Shown here: in pieces, positions 63,923-64,000 of the stretch
Layout: every line of letters starts with the position of its first letter
Numbering within the stretch: the stretch's first letter is position 1
Assembly (NCBI GenBank): GCA_963662155.1
Contig: OY759263.1
Span: 27,406,048-27,470,047, forward strand
DNA: 64,000 nt
Source of the DNA: Lamellibrachia columna
Taxonomy: Eukaryota; Annelida; Polychaeta; Sabellida; Siboglinidae
Reading direction: 5' to 3'
Program-made: the position numbers and the translations under genes
The notes under the pieces: generated by a model
What the model was told of the DNA's origin: nothing
Seen by the model: only the letters and a program-made list of their open reading frames with translations
Database searches by the model: none

Positions 63923-64000
63923 GTCAGTGGAGCATGACCATATTTATTGGGTCAGTTGTCTATGGCTTCAAGGGTGGTCAATAATGTTCTCTCTTTCATT

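Noticed and set aside
1..64000. Functional gene cluster linking FDFT1, TAF5L and VPS11
   Set aside because: The three genes act in unrelated pathways; intergenic gaps of 2.5-3.1 kb and separate promoters give no sign of co-regulation.

Overview
This is intron-rich nuclear DNA from an animal. All three conventional genes lie head-to-tail on the + strand: squalene synthase (FDFT1, 5' end outside the window), the SAGA/PCAF-complex subunit TAF5L (apparently complete, 14 exons, about 591 codons) and the HOPS/CORVET subunit VPS11 (25 exons in the window, C-terminal RING end outside). Squalene synthase argues against insects and nematodes, which lost sterol synthesis. Compact but repeat-filled introns, CR1/L2- and RTE-like LINEs, hAT, PIF/Harbinger and mariner-like MITEs, and abundant minisatellites suggest a marine invertebrate. 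A lophotrochozoan such as a mollusc is my best guess, but the species is not determined.

Layout: 1-1353, a LINE tail and an AT microsatellite; 1354-8297, FDFT1 (7 exons seen); 8298-10760, intergenic; 10761-26385, TAF5L, whose second intron carries a 2.66-kb hAT element with a perfect 8-bp target duplication and a second GC-rich element nested inside it; 26386-29496, intergenic with a small hAT MITE and an RTE fragment; 29497-63922, VPS11. VPS11 introns hold six tandem arrays (unit lengths 95, 43, 25, 15, 66/67 and about 18 bp), a nearly complete L2/CR1-like LINE on the - strand (about 56.1-61.5 kb), several LINE tails and several MITEs.

The three genes have unrelated housekeeping roles (sterol synthesis, transcription coactivation, endolysosomal tethering), and nothing suggests a functional cluster. 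The most interesting signals concern splicing and repeat birth. One VPS11 intron (62690-63038) has all the marks of a U12-type AT-AC intron. TAF5L exon 2 and VPS11 exons 9, 15 and 19 each have duplicated or decoy splice-site copies beside them. A 2.9-kb minisatellite appears to have grown out of the 3' coding tail of an RTE-type LINE. Exon boundaries were placed by hand from splice consensus, reading phase and remembered family conservation. No alignment or database search was run.
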